From Endomicrobium sp. (lineage in GTDB: Bacteria; Elusimicrobiota; Endomicrobiia; Endomicrobiales; Endomicrobiaceae), in the NCBI GenBank assembly GCA_031278115.1, contig JAITKZ010000048.1:1-14806 (forward strand): DNA of 14,806 nucleotides, written 5' to 3'. Below the pieces are notes generated by a model. That model was not told where the DNA came from and did not search any database. It saw nothing but the letters and a program-made list of their open reading frames with translations. Both the position numbers and the translations under genes were made by a program. Shown in pieces: positions 1 through 7,626 of this stretch (its first letter is position 1; the number at the start of each line of letters is the position of its first letter).

Positions 1-830
1 TTGTTAGATTCTTCCATTTCACACATTGGAAGCCTTATTTCTGAACTGCAAATACCGAGCATAGCCGCAGCAGTTTTTACAGGTATGGGATTTGTTTCCA
101 TAAACAAAGCGTTAACTAAAGGCCAAAACTTATAATGTATCTTTTTAGCTTCTTTAATATTTCCTTTTTCAAAGGCCTTTATAAGAGATAACGTTTCTAA
201 GGGAAGAAGATTAGACAAAATTGAAATTACGCCCATACCACCTATTGAAAGAACAGGGAGCGTAAGAGCGTCATCTCCTGAAAGAAGCTCAATATTTGGA
301 ACTAAAGCCTTTAGAGCGCTCATTTGAGACAAAGAGCCAGAAGCTTCCTTTACGCCGATGATATTTTTACAATCTTTGCAAAGTTTGGCTATGGTTGTAG
401 TCTCTATATTTACAGAAGCTCTACCCACGATATTGTAAAGAACAATAGGAATATTAACCGTATCGGCAACTTTCTTGAAATGCAAATATAAACCTTTCTG
501 AGTAGGTTTATTGTAATATGGAGCAACCATTAAAGCTCCATCGCAACCGACTTTTTTTGCAAATTGAGTAAACCGTATGGTTTCAGCCGTAGAATTGGAG
601 CCTGCCCCAGCAAGAATCTTCATCTTGCCTTTTGCCTGCTTGACACAAAACTCTATAACCTGTTCGTGTTCTTCATACGACAAAGTAGGAGATTCTCCTG
701 TCGTCCCACAGGGAACAATACCATTTATTCCGGCTTTATATTGATTCTTAACCAGCTTGCCTAAAGCGTCAAAATCAACTTTCCCTTTTTTGAAAGGCGT
801 TATTAGTGCTGTGTAAACTCCCGAAAACAT
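1..830 (-). CDS. dapA: 4-hydroxy-tetrahydrodipicolinate synthase, C-terminus cut by window edge
   Basis: DapA condenses pyruvate with aspartate semialdehyde, the first committed step of the diaminopimelate/lysine pathway, in the cytosol. Translating back from the ATG at 830 gives 276 residues with no stop before the window edge; the family is usually about 290-300 aa, so only the last 15-20 residues are missing. Visible landmarks are GTTGES at 42-47, APYYNKPTQKG at about 103-113, the Tyr of VLYN at 132, Arg137, and the Schiff-base Lys161 in GVKEASG. NPIPVK at 247-252 is also typical. A GGGGGA stretch a few bases upstream of the ATG serves as ribosome-binding site. The gene lies 27 nt after dapF and is probably cotranscribed with it. 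N-acetylneuraminate lyase is the main look-alike family, but the DAP gene neighbourhood and GTTGES favour DapA. Confidence 0.95.
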   Translation of the reverse strand, partial: MFSGVYTALITPFKKGKVDFDALGKLVKNQYKAGINGIVPCGTTGESPTLSYEEHEQVIEFCVKQAKGKMKILAGAGSNSTAETIRFTQFAKKVGCDGALMVAPYYNKPTQKGLYLHFKKVADTVNIPIVLYNIVGRASVNIETTTIAKLCKDCKNIIGVKEASGSLSQMSALKALVPNIELLSGDDALTLPVLSIGGMGVISILSNLLPLETLSLIKAFEKGNIKEAKKIHYKFWPLVNALFMETNPIPVKTAAAMLGICSSEIRLPMCEMEESN

Positions 831-857
831 AAATCCCCCGCATCAACCGCATTTAAG

Positions 858-1670
858 TTAAACTTTTACTATACCTTTAAAAGAAATAACAGCTGGACCT
901 TCAAGAACTACGTCACTTATTTTATCGTTGTTAAGTGTCATAGAAACCGATAATTTGTCCCCGCCTCTTGCAATAACATTAACTGGAGACTTTGCAAATC
1001 CTTTTAGCACTGAAATGATTCCTGAAGCAGTTATACCAGTTCCGCAAGCCAAAGTTTCGTCTTCAACACCCCTCTCATAGGTACGCACAAAAAGAGTATT
1101 GTCTTTTGCAAGTTGTACAAAGTTCGCATTTGTACCAGAAGGAGCAAATGCTTTATGATACCTTATTTCCCTTCCATATTTAAAAACATAAATTTTCTTA
1201 ATATCGTCAACAAATATTACCGTATGAGGAACGCCTGTGTTGATGAAATCAACGTCAAACTCTCTATCGCTTAGCTCAACTTTTATATTTCTTTTCAAAT
1301 CTTTCGGCTCGTACAAATCAAGTTTAACTCTGTCGCCTGACAAAATCTCGGCGTTTATAACTCCTGCGTCACTCTCAAAAACCATTTGCGAATCTACCAC
1401 ACCTAAATCATAAGCAAACTTGGCGACTGACCTTCCACCATTTCCACACATTGAAGCGTGGGAGCCGTCGGAATTGAAATACTTCATTTTGAAATCTTTG
1501 CAAGAACTCTTTTCCAACAAAATTAACCCGTCGCCACCTATTGAATATTTTCTATCACACAATTTTTTTGCAAGATTTTGATAATCTTTTTCAGAAATTA
1601 TATTTTCTCTATTATCTATCAATACAAAGTCATTTCCTGCAGCAGTGAGTTTTGAAAATTTTATTTTCAT
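858..1670 (-). CDS. dapF: diaminopimelate epimerase
   Basis: DapF converts LL- to meso-diaminopimelate, the precursor of peptidoglycan cross-links and lysine. The two catalytic cysteines are present: one in MCGNGGR and one in ACGTGITASG (Cys75 and Cys209 from the chosen start). TAAGNDF near the N-terminus, GGDG, and PSGTNANFV are further family marks. The protein is 270 aa, normal for the family. I chose the ATG at 1670 because the protein then begins MKIKFSKLTAAGNDF like its relatives and a GAGAG stands about six bases upstream. An in-frame ATG at 1682, also preceded by a purine-rich AGAGAGG, would add only four residues. That alternative ribosome-binding site lies inside the long stem between lysA and dapF, so dapF translation may be tied to ribosomes finishing lysA. 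dapA follows 27 nt downstream. Confidence 0.95.
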   Translation of the reverse strand: MKIKFSKLTAAGNDFVLIDNRENIISEKDYQNLAKKLCDRKYSIGGDGLILLEKSSCKDFKMKYFNSDGSHASMCGNGGRSVAKFAYDLGVVDSQMVFESDAGVINAEILSGDRVKLDLYEPKDLKRNIKVELSDREFDVDFINTGVPHTVIFVDDIKKIYVFKYGREIRYHKAFAPSGTNANFVQLAKDNTLFVRTYERGVEDETLACGTGITASGIISVLKGFAKSPVNVIARGGDKLSVSMTLNNDKISDVVLEGPAVISFKGIVKV

Positions 1671-1684
1671 TATATCTCTCATCT

Positions 1685-1848
1685 ACGGGCCTCTCTAACA
1701 ACCTCAACGCATATTCTTATCGCGTCTTTGACGACACTACAGCGTTGAAAAACCTGTCAATTATAGACAATATTACCTGCGTTTTTCGCCTTGTATTGTC
1801 GCCAACTCACGACAATTATAAGACATTGAGGTTATTAGAGAAACCTAT
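1685..1848 (-). repeat. structured intergenic element with 25-nt inverted ends between lysA and dapF
   Basis: The ends 1685-1709 and 1824-1848 are inverted repeats. Read as minus-strand RNA they pair at 24 of 25 positions when G-U pairs are allowed; several pairs are wobble on this strand only, which suggests the RNA strand matters. Inside are a second closing stem (1715-1720 with 1818-1823) and hairpins at 1795-1801/1810-1816 (7 bp), 1747-1753/1781-1787 (7 bp, enclosing 1754-1758/1766-1770) and 1723-1726/1730-1733. The lysA stop codon (1835-1837) lies within one arm and the purine-rich leader of dapF in the other. It could be a small dispersed repeat or a structured leader controlling dapF. 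I do not recognise it as a named RNA family. Confidence 0.6.
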
Positions 1849-3082
1849 ATAAAATTTCATTGAGCATCAAATCTTTATAGCTTGCTCTTTTCCTTATCAC
1901 CTTTGCCTGTTTACCGTCAACTAATACTTCGGCAAGCAAAGGTCTGGAATTATATTCCGAAGACATAGCCGCACCGTAAGCTCCTACACAGGTTACTAAT
2001 AAATATTCACCTTGTTCAACTATTGGAAGCATTCTATCTTTGCCCATAAAGTCTCCGCTTTCACATATGGGTCCAACTACGTCGCTTTTAACTTTTTTAG
2101 CATTACTTTTTTTGACAGGAATTATTTCATGATAAGCGTCGTATAAAGTGGGTCTTATCAAATCGTTCATTCCTGCGTCGGTTATAAGAAAGTTTTTTTT
2201 TCCAGACATTTTTCTATACAAAACTTTTGTCAAGAGATGCCCAGCATCGCCGATTATTGAACGCCCCGGCTCAAATATAAACTTTTTATCTTTATCAAAA
2301 ACAGGAAAAATTTCAGACATAAGATGTTTTGGAGAAGAAACTTTTTCACCTTTCTCATACTTAATACCAAGACCGCCACCACAATCTATATAATTTATAT
2401 GAATACCATTCTTTTCAACTTCATCAACTATCTTTTTTATTTTTTTAGCCGCAACAACAAATGGCTCAACTTCAAGAATTTGCGAGCCTATATGGGAATG
2501 TATACCAACAACACTTATATTTTTCTTTTTCTTAGCAGTCAAATATGCTTTTACAGCGTCTTCATAAGGTATGCCAAACTTGGTCCCTTTTTTACCAGTT
2601 ACTATATAAGAATGTGTATCAGGATCAACGTAAGGATTTATTCTAAAAGCAATATTTGCCTTTGTTTTTAATCTGCCAGCTATTTTATTTATTGCGTCAA
2701 GCTCTTCAAAAGACTCAACATTAAACATAAAAATCTTACTTTCTAAAGCATATTCTATTTCTTCAGAAGTTTTGCCTACACCAGCGTAAACTATTTTTGA
2801 CGGATTAAAGCCTGCTTTTAAACATCTATACATCTCACCGCCAGAAGTGGTATCAGCCCCAGCGCCAAGACCAGCAAGAATTTTCAAAATATTTCCGTTA
2901 GAATTTGTCTTACAGGCAAAACAGATAAGTCCATCTTTAGATCCCATTGCTTTTCTATAGCTGTTGTAGTTATTTATAATTTGTTGTTTTGAATAAACAT
3001 AAGTACTTGTGCTGTACTTTTTGGCTATATTGGAAAGCTTTACATTTTCAATATATAACTCATTTTTCTTAAAACTAAGCAT
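1835..3082 (-). CDS. lysA: diaminopimelate decarboxylase
   Basis: LysA is the PLP-dependent enzyme that decarboxylates meso-diaminopimelate to L-lysine, the last step of the pathway. The 415-residue product has the alanine-racemase-like barrel followed by the C-terminal beta domain. Visible marks are the PLP-binding Lys58 in CFACKTNSN, His197 in GIHSHIGSQ, the glycine loop CGGGLGIKY at 234-242, EPGRS at 271-275, the active-site Cys340 in GPICESGD, and GAYGAAMSSEYNSRP near 367-381. The start is the ATG at 3082 with a GAGGGG site upstream and a strong promoter just before it. The stop codon falls inside the base stem of the structured element that precedes dapF. Length and motifs are normal; no damage is seen. 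Confidence 0.96.
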   Translation of the reverse strand: MLSFKKNELYIENVKLSNIAKKYSTSTYVYSKQQIINNYNSYRKAMGSKDGLICFACKTNSNGNILKILAGLGAGADTTSGGEMYRCLKAGFNPSKIVYAGVGKTSEEIEYALESKIFMFNVESFEELDAINKIAGRLKTKANIAFRINPYVDPDTHSYIVTGKKGTKFGIPYEDAVKAYLTAKKKKNISVVGIHSHIGSQILEVEPFVVAAKKIKKIVDEVEKNGIHINYIDCGGGLGIKYEKGEKVSSPKHLMSEIFPVFDKDKKFIFEPGRSIIGDAGHLLTKVLYRKMSGKKNFLITDAGMNDLIRPTLYDAYHEIIPVKKSNAKKVKSDVVGPICESGDFMGKDRMLPIVEQGEYLLVTCVGAYGAAMSSEYNSRPLLAEVLVDGKQAKVIRKRASYKDLMLNEILYRFL

Positions 3083-3109
3083 CTTATCCCCTCTAATAAC
3101 CCTATGTAT

Positions 3110-3138
3110 ATTCTATAAAACCTTATCTATACCGTCAA
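3110..3138 (-). promoter_or_regulatory. sigma70-type promoter of lysA
   Basis: On the minus strand TTGACG (3138-3133) is separated by exactly 17 bases from TAGAAT (3115-3110). The predicted transcript starts near 3103, giving a leader of about 20 nt with a GAGGGG ribosome-binding site before the lysA ATG. This suggests lysA-dapF-dapA can be transcribed independently of the pst/lpxB genes upstream. Confidence 0.65.
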
Positions 3139-3151
3139 ATTAATATATATT

Positions 3152-4228
3152 TTAATTGTTCAAAATAATTTCAGCGACTCGTTTACTTACTCCAGAAGTG
3201 CCTAAGGTTTGTCTAAAAGAAAGGAGTTCTTGAACTTTTGACGAGTAATTTTCTGGTTTTAGCTGTTCCAGCACTGAGTGGGCTATTTTTTTAGGATTTG
3301 CGTCAAACTGTATAAATTCTGGAACAACACTTTTTCCTGCTAAAATATTAACTATTCCTATATACTTTACTTTAATCAATGCCCTTATAAAAAAATAATT
3401 AAACCACGAGAGTTTGTAAATTATAGCCATAGGTATTCCCATCAAAGCATTTTCCAAACACACTGTGCCTGAAGGAGAAATAGCAAAATCAACAGAAACT
3501 CTTTTTTCAAAACTTCCCGACCCGTCAAAACTTACATATTCAGGCAATGCAAAATCAATTTTATTTGAAACGCCAAAAATTACAAATCTAGCGTTAATTT
3601 CCTTTTTTAATATTTTTGCCGTTTCAAGTAGTATAGGAATATGTCGTTTTATAGCGCTTTGGCGACTTCCCGGAAACAAACCTATAATTGGAGGATTTGA
3701 AATATCAAAATTATGTCTTTGATGGATTTTATCTATTAACGGATTTCCAACAAAAAAAGCATCTACTCCATTATCTCTGTATAGTTTTTCTTCAAAGGGA
3801 AATATAACAAGCATCTTTTTTACAACTTTAGCAAGTTCTTTTATCCTGCCACTGCGAGACGCCCAAACCTGAGGACTAATGTAATAGTACACAGAAATTC
3901 CCATTGACTTTGCAAGCCGTGCAACATGTATATGAAATCCGTAATAATCTACAAGAATAACTTTATCAGGACGATTTTCTAAAAAATGCCTTTTTATTTC
4001 TTTTAAAATTTTCCTCAAATAAAACGCTTGTTTAATCGGCAAAAAACCAAAAGCATTTATATTTACTATATCCTCAATAAAACTATCTGAAACAGCTTTA
4101 AGATTATTGCCGCCAGTAGATGAAACAAAACATGAAGGATTTACTTTTTTTATTTCTTTTATAAGATTTGAAGCATGGACTTCTCCTGAAAGATCTCCAG
4201 CTGAAATGAAAATTCTGTAATTTGGCAT
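3152..4228 (-). CDS. lpxB: lipid-A-disaccharide synthase
   Basis: LpxB (glycosyltransferase family 19) joins UDP-2,3-diacylglucosamine to lipid X to make the lipid A disaccharide at the inner face of the cytoplasmic membrane. The 358-residue product starts at the ATG at 4228, four bases after the pstB stop. An upstream in-frame start at 4309 would overlap pstB by 77 nt and add an unrelated basic leader, so I reject it. Family marks are SAGDLSGEVHA at the N-terminus, YYISPQVWASR, VGNPLID, GLFPGSRQSAIKRH, SPSGTVCLENALMG, and NILAGKSVVPEFIQ. Its presence implies an outer membrane with lipid A. It directly follows the phosphate transporter genes, probably by readthrough; no other lipid A gene is in the window. 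Confidence 0.94.
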   Translation of the reverse strand: MPNYRIFISAGDLSGEVHASNLIKEIKKVNPSCFVSSTGGNNLKAVSDSFIEDIVNINAFGFLPIKQAFYLRKILKEIKRHFLENRPDKVILVDYYGFHIHVARLAKSMGISVYYYISPQVWASRSGRIKELAKVVKKMLVIFPFEEKLYRDNGVDAFFVGNPLIDKIHQRHNFDISNPPIIGLFPGSRQSAIKRHIPILLETAKILKKEINARFVIFGVSNKIDFALPEYVSFDGSGSFEKRVSVDFAISPSGTVCLENALMGIPMAIIYKLSWFNYFFIRALIKVKYIGIVNILAGKSVVPEFIQFDANPKKIAHSVLEQLKPENYSSKVQELLSFRQTLGTSGVSKRVAEIILNN

Positions 4229-4232
4229 TTTA

Positions 4233-4985
4233 TTATCCAAAGCGTCCGGTAATATAATCTTCCGTCGCTTTTTCTTTCGGAGAAACAAAAAGCTTACCAG
4301 TTTTATCAACTTCTATAACCTTGCCCATGAGGAAAAACGCTGTTCTGTCGCTAATGCGGGAAGCTTGTTTAACATTATTTGTAACAAGAACTATAGTATA
4401 TTTTTCTTTAAGCTCTACCATTACCTCTTCAACCTTTGCAGTTGATATAGGATCAAGACCCGAGCAAGGTTCGTCAAATAAAATAACTTCAGGATTTATT
4501 GCAAGTACCCTTGCGATACACAGCCGTTGTTGTTGTCCTCCTGACATATTCATAGCCGAAGCACCTAACCTGTCTTTTACCTCATCCCAAAGAGAAGCAT
4601 CCACTAGGACCCTTTCAACCATGCTATCTAAATCAACTTTTTTTGTAACAAGACCCAGCAGTTGTGGCGCATAAGTTATGTTGTCGTAAATACTCATAGG
4701 AAGAGGTATCGGCATGGCAAAAAGCATACCTATTCTTCTCCTTAAATTCTCCGCGTCTATGCCAAAAATATTATCGCCGTCAAGATAAACATTACCTTTT
4801 CTTGAATACATAATGTCAAAATCATTCATTCTATTTAATGTTCTTAAAAAAGTAGTTTTGCCGCTGTTGGCAGGTCCTATAACTCCCAAAATTTCGTTTT
4901 TAACAACATTAAGATTTAAAGAGTCTAAAACGCACTTTTTATTATAGTAACAACTTAAGTTTTCTATCTTTATTTTATCTACCAT
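4233..4985 (-). CDS. pstB: phosphate ABC transporter ATP-binding protein
   Basis: PstB is the ATPase that drives phosphate import through PstC/PstA. The 250-residue product carries Walker A GPANSGKT (37-44), signature MSGGQQQR (147-154), Walker B VILFDEP (167-173) and the D-loop SGLD. Two usual key residues differ: the Q-loop reads MLFAMP where the family normally has FQ (Ala90), and the H-loop reads LVTNN where the family has VTHN (Asn203). The alignment around both is ungapped, so the substitutions are direct. They may be a lineage trait or may weaken ATP hydrolysis. The start ATG at 4985 overlaps the end of pstA by 7 nt, indicating translational coupling. lpxB begins just after the stop, where phoU often lies in other genomes. 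Confidence 0.94.
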   Translation of the reverse strand: MVDKIKIENLSCYYNKKCVLDSLNLNVVKNEILGVIGPANSGKTTFLRTLNRMNDFDIMYSRKGNVYLDGDNIFGIDAENLRRRIGMLFAMPIPLPMSIYDNITYAPQLLGLVTKKVDLDSMVERVLVDASLWDEVKDRLGASAMNMSGGQQQRLCIARVLAINPEVILFDEPCSGLDPISTAKVEEVMVELKEKYTIVLVTNNVKQASRISDRTAFFLMGKVIEVDKTGKLFVSPKEKATEDYITGRFG

Positions 4986-5833
4986 TTTCTACATTTCCTA
5001 AAATAAATTCTTGCAAAAATAGCAATGCAACTCATAGTCAAAACCATCATTAACAAAACGAGAGCCGTACCATATATAATATTTTTTGGCATGTTTGGAA
5101 TTTGTGTTGAAATAATATAAAGATGATAAGGCAAAGCCATAACTTGATCAAATATTGAATTAGGAAGATAAGGCACATAAAACGCCGCTGCAGTAAACAA
5201 TATAGGAGCAGTTTCCCCAGAAATTCTTGCAATACTTAAAATAGCTCCCGTTAAAATGCCGGGTATGGCATTTGGAAGAACCACATGTCTTATAGTCTGC
5301 CATCTACTTACACCTAAAGACAAACTCGCTTCTCTAAAAGAATACGGTACGCTGCTTAATGAACTTCTAGCAGTGGTTATAATGACTGGAAGCTCCATTA
5401 TTGATAAAGTTAAAGCTCCTGCAATTATAGAAACTCCTAGCTTTAAAAACATAACAAAAATACCAAGACCAAACAGCCCGTAAATAACAGACGGAACTCC
5501 AGCTAAATTAACGATTGCAAGCTTTATTATTCTGGTAAGCATATTGTCTTTTGCATATTCATTTAAATATATAGCAGCACATACACCTACGGGAAGCGTA
5601 ACCATAATAGCGCATGACACTATTGAAAGAGTGCCAAGTATTGCTGGTAAAATTCCTCCACCGCGCATACCATCTTTAGGCATTGACGATAAAAATTCCC
5701 AGCTTATAGCCGACGCTCCATTTTTTATTATTATAAAAAACATTAAAATCACCGGAACTATTGCCAAAATACTAGCAAGGCAAAGCAGCGTGTATGAAAA
5801 TTTTTGAGATAGTTTAGGATTAAGTTTAATCAT
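4979..5833 (-). CDS. pstA: phosphate ABC transporter permease PstA
   Basis: PstA is one of two membrane subunits forming the phosphate channel. The 284-residue product has about six hydrophobic segments, starting at about residues 14-36 and ending at about 254-275. The cytoplasmic EAA loop that docks onto PstB is clear: EASLSLGVSRWQTIRHVVLP at about 168-187, followed by PGILTGAILSIARISGETAP. The start ATG at 5833 overlaps the pstC stop by 4 nt (ATGA), and its own end overlaps pstB by 7 nt. Length and motifs are typical, and I see no damage. The order pstC-pstA-pstB and the shared EAA signature separate it from other permease families. Confidence 0.95.
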   Translation of the reverse strand: MIKLNPKLSQKFSYTLLCLASILAIVPVILMFFIIIKNGASAISWEFLSSMPKDGMRGGGILPAILGTLSIVSCAIMVTLPVGVCAAIYLNEYAKDNMLTRIIKLAIVNLAGVPSVIYGLFGLGIFVMFLKLGVSIIAGALTLSIMELPVIITTARSSLSSVPYSFREASLSLGVSRWQTIRHVVLPNAIPGILTGAILSIARISGETAPILFTAAAFYVPYLPNSIFDQVMALPYHLYIISTQIPNMPKNIIYGTALVLLMMVLTMSCIAIFARIYFRKCRKW

Positions 5834-6699
5834 GTGTTTTTATTTTTTCCGAGAAATAAATCTGCAATAAAATTTATAAGAAACGTTATTAAAAAAAGAA
5901 CAAGCCCTATTGCAAATAAAGACCTATAGTGCATGCCGCCTCTTACCGTCTCACCCATTTCAGCCGCAATTGTGGCAGTCATTGTTCTTACAGGCTCAAA
6001 AATAGAATGAGGGATATGAGCTGCATTGCCTGTTATCATCATTACAGCCATTGTTTCGCCAATTACCCTACCTATACCAAGCATTACTGCCGCAATTATT
6101 CCCGGCATAGCCGCCTTTAGAATAATTCTTCTTAAGGTCTGCCACTTTGTAGCACCCAGAGCTAAAGCACCCTGTTTATACTGCCGCGGGACCGAACGTA
6201 TAGCGTCTTCAGATATTGTAACTATAGTCGGTATAGCCATAAAGGCGAGCATTATTGAGCCTGAAAAAGCTGTAAGACCAGTAGGCAGATTAAAAATACT
6301 TTTTACCAGAGGAACTAATGTAATCATTCCAACAAAACCTATAACAACACTGGGAATTGCTGCCATAAGCTCAACTAAAGATTTTAAAATATCACGAATA
6401 CCTTTTGGAACAATTTCAGAAATAAACAAAGCCGTCATAACTCCTATAGGAACAGCAATACCGCAGGCTCCAATGGTTACAAAAACTGAACCAACTATTA
6501 ATGGCAAAACTCCAAATGACGCTGGGTCTGCTGAGGGATACCAAAAATGCCCTCCGATAAATTTTAAAACTCCAAAATCTTTAAAAAAAGAAAAACCTTC
6601 CTTAAACAAAAAAGAGAAAATCAAACCAACAAATATAATAGACGCTATCCCACATATAAAAATTATTTTTTCAATAATAAAATCTAAAACTTTTCTCAT
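5830..6699 (-). CDS. pstC: phosphate ABC transporter permease PstC
   Basis: PstC is the other membrane subunit of the high-affinity phosphate importer. The 289-residue product has about six hydrophobic segments, the first at about 10-32, and the EAA loop QGALALGATKWQTLRRIILK at about 176-195, followed by GRVIGETMAVMMITGNA, typical of PstC. PSADPASFGVLPLIVGS in the N-terminal part is also a family mark. The ATG at 6699 overlaps by 4 nt the stop of the broken methyltransferase reading frame, and an AAGG lies just upstream inside that frame. In most genomes pstC directly follows pstS; here about 1.8 kb of restriction-modification DNA separates them, so expression must read through that cassette or start within it. 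Confidence 0.95.
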   Translation of the reverse strand: MRKVLDFIIEKIIFICGIASIIFVGLIFSFLFKEGFSFFKDFGVLKFIGGHFWYPSADPASFGVLPLIVGSVFVTIGACGIAVPIGVMTALFISEIVPKGIRDILKSLVELMAAIPSVVIGFVGMITLVPLVKSIFNLPTGLTAFSGSIMLAFMAIPTIVTISEDAIRSVPRQYKQGALALGATKWQTLRRIILKAAMPGIIAAVMLGIGRVIGETMAVMMITGNAAHIPHSIFEPVRTMTATIAAEMGETVRGGMHYRSLFAIGLVLFLITFLINFIADLFLGKNKNT

Positions 6700-7623
6700 A
6701 TCAACCTTTTATTGGAACTATTATAAATACAACTTGTAAACAAATTTTTCTCATTATCATCTTCTAAATTTTCAAGTCTTTTAATAGCCCCATTACAATA
6801 TGTTTTATCAATATCTATACCTATGTACTTTCTTCCTAATAATGCAGCTGCTACCAATGTAGTTCCACTACCACAAAAAGGATCTAAAACAACATGACCT
6901 TCGCGTGTTGTAAGTTCTATCATGGATTGCATCAATTTTAACGGCTTTTGTGTAGGATGTAATCCTATGTCCGAACATTCAGATGATATATTTATAATGT
7001 TGTTTGGACTATTAGCATACTTTATAAACCCTATCTCATTATACGCTCCAACCTCATTATTTAACATATTGTCTGCAATTGTAGAACCGATTTTATACGG
7101 CTTTACAAACCACAAAACAGGTTCATAAGTTGGTCTCAAATTTCCAACTTTCCAGCCATGCCATTTACCTGCAGAAAAGTCATCTCCTCTTTTCTTATAG
7201 ACAATACTAAGTCGTTGTGCGCGGTGAGCAGCCTTTTCTTTTGACCATGCTAACATACTCAAACGCACAAATACACCTATGAGCAAGCCTTCTGCCAGCG
7301 AAAACAATTGCAGATGCGCCTGGTTTTAGAACTCTGAGCCAATCTTTTGCCCAAGACAAACACCACATGTAATACTGCTCCGGTATCAATCTATCAGGAG
7401 GTTTTCCTCGTTTTTTAAAAACATACCCTGCTCTTAGTTGAGCTGGACTTGTACCCAAAAAAGCCGAGTTTGTATTACTATGCAAAACATCCCAGTCGTC
7501 TATACCCATACCATATGGAATATCACTTAATATTAAATGAATACTTTCAGATTCAATATTTTTCAAAATTTCTCTGCAATCACCAAAAATTACGCTATTT
7601 AACTTCACAACATCATTTCCCAT
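6696..7623 (-). pseudogene. HindIII-type adenine DNA methyltransferase, split by a small frame-breaking deletion
   Basis: This is a beta-class N4/N6 amino-methyltransferase in two frames. The first piece (7623 to about 7257) holds the catalytic motif IV as SDIPYG, then GIDDWDVLHSNTNSA, LKPGASAIVFAGRR and AHRCICAFE, and runs into a stop at 7207. The second piece (from the ATG at 7256, or from a TTG at 7307) continues MLAWSKEKAAHRAQR, WKVGNLRPTYEPVLWF, LHPTQKPL, and the SAM-binding motif I DPFCGSGTTLVAA, ending at 6696. As I recall the M.HindIII family, about ten residues separate CAFE from the Met-Leu-Ala-Trp block; they are missing here and one odd base remains, so a short deletion broke the frame. 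The start is 3 nt after the endonuclease stop, and the last stop overlaps the pstC ATG. Two-subunit function is conceivable but the missing block argues against it. Confidence 0.85.
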
Positions 7624-7626
7624 AAA

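Noticed and set aside
1685..1848. Lysine riboswitch between lysA and dapF
   Set aside because: Size and pathway fit, but I could not find the conserved core sequences of the lysine riboswitch, and the position after lysA with the stop codon in the stem is not typical.
1652..1852. Plus-strand reading frame across the lysA-dapF gap
   Set aside because: It has no recognisable domain and overlaps the strong inverted-repeat structure; it appears to be an incidental open frame.
4229..4309. Longer lpxB starting at 4309
   Set aside because: It would overlap pstB by 77 nt and add an N-terminus unlike LpxB; the ATG at 4228 fits the family.
6696..7623. Natural two-subunit methyltransferase
   Set aside because: Split methylases exist, but here a conserved stretch seems to be missing at the junction and the second piece has only weak start signals. 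Not fully excluded.
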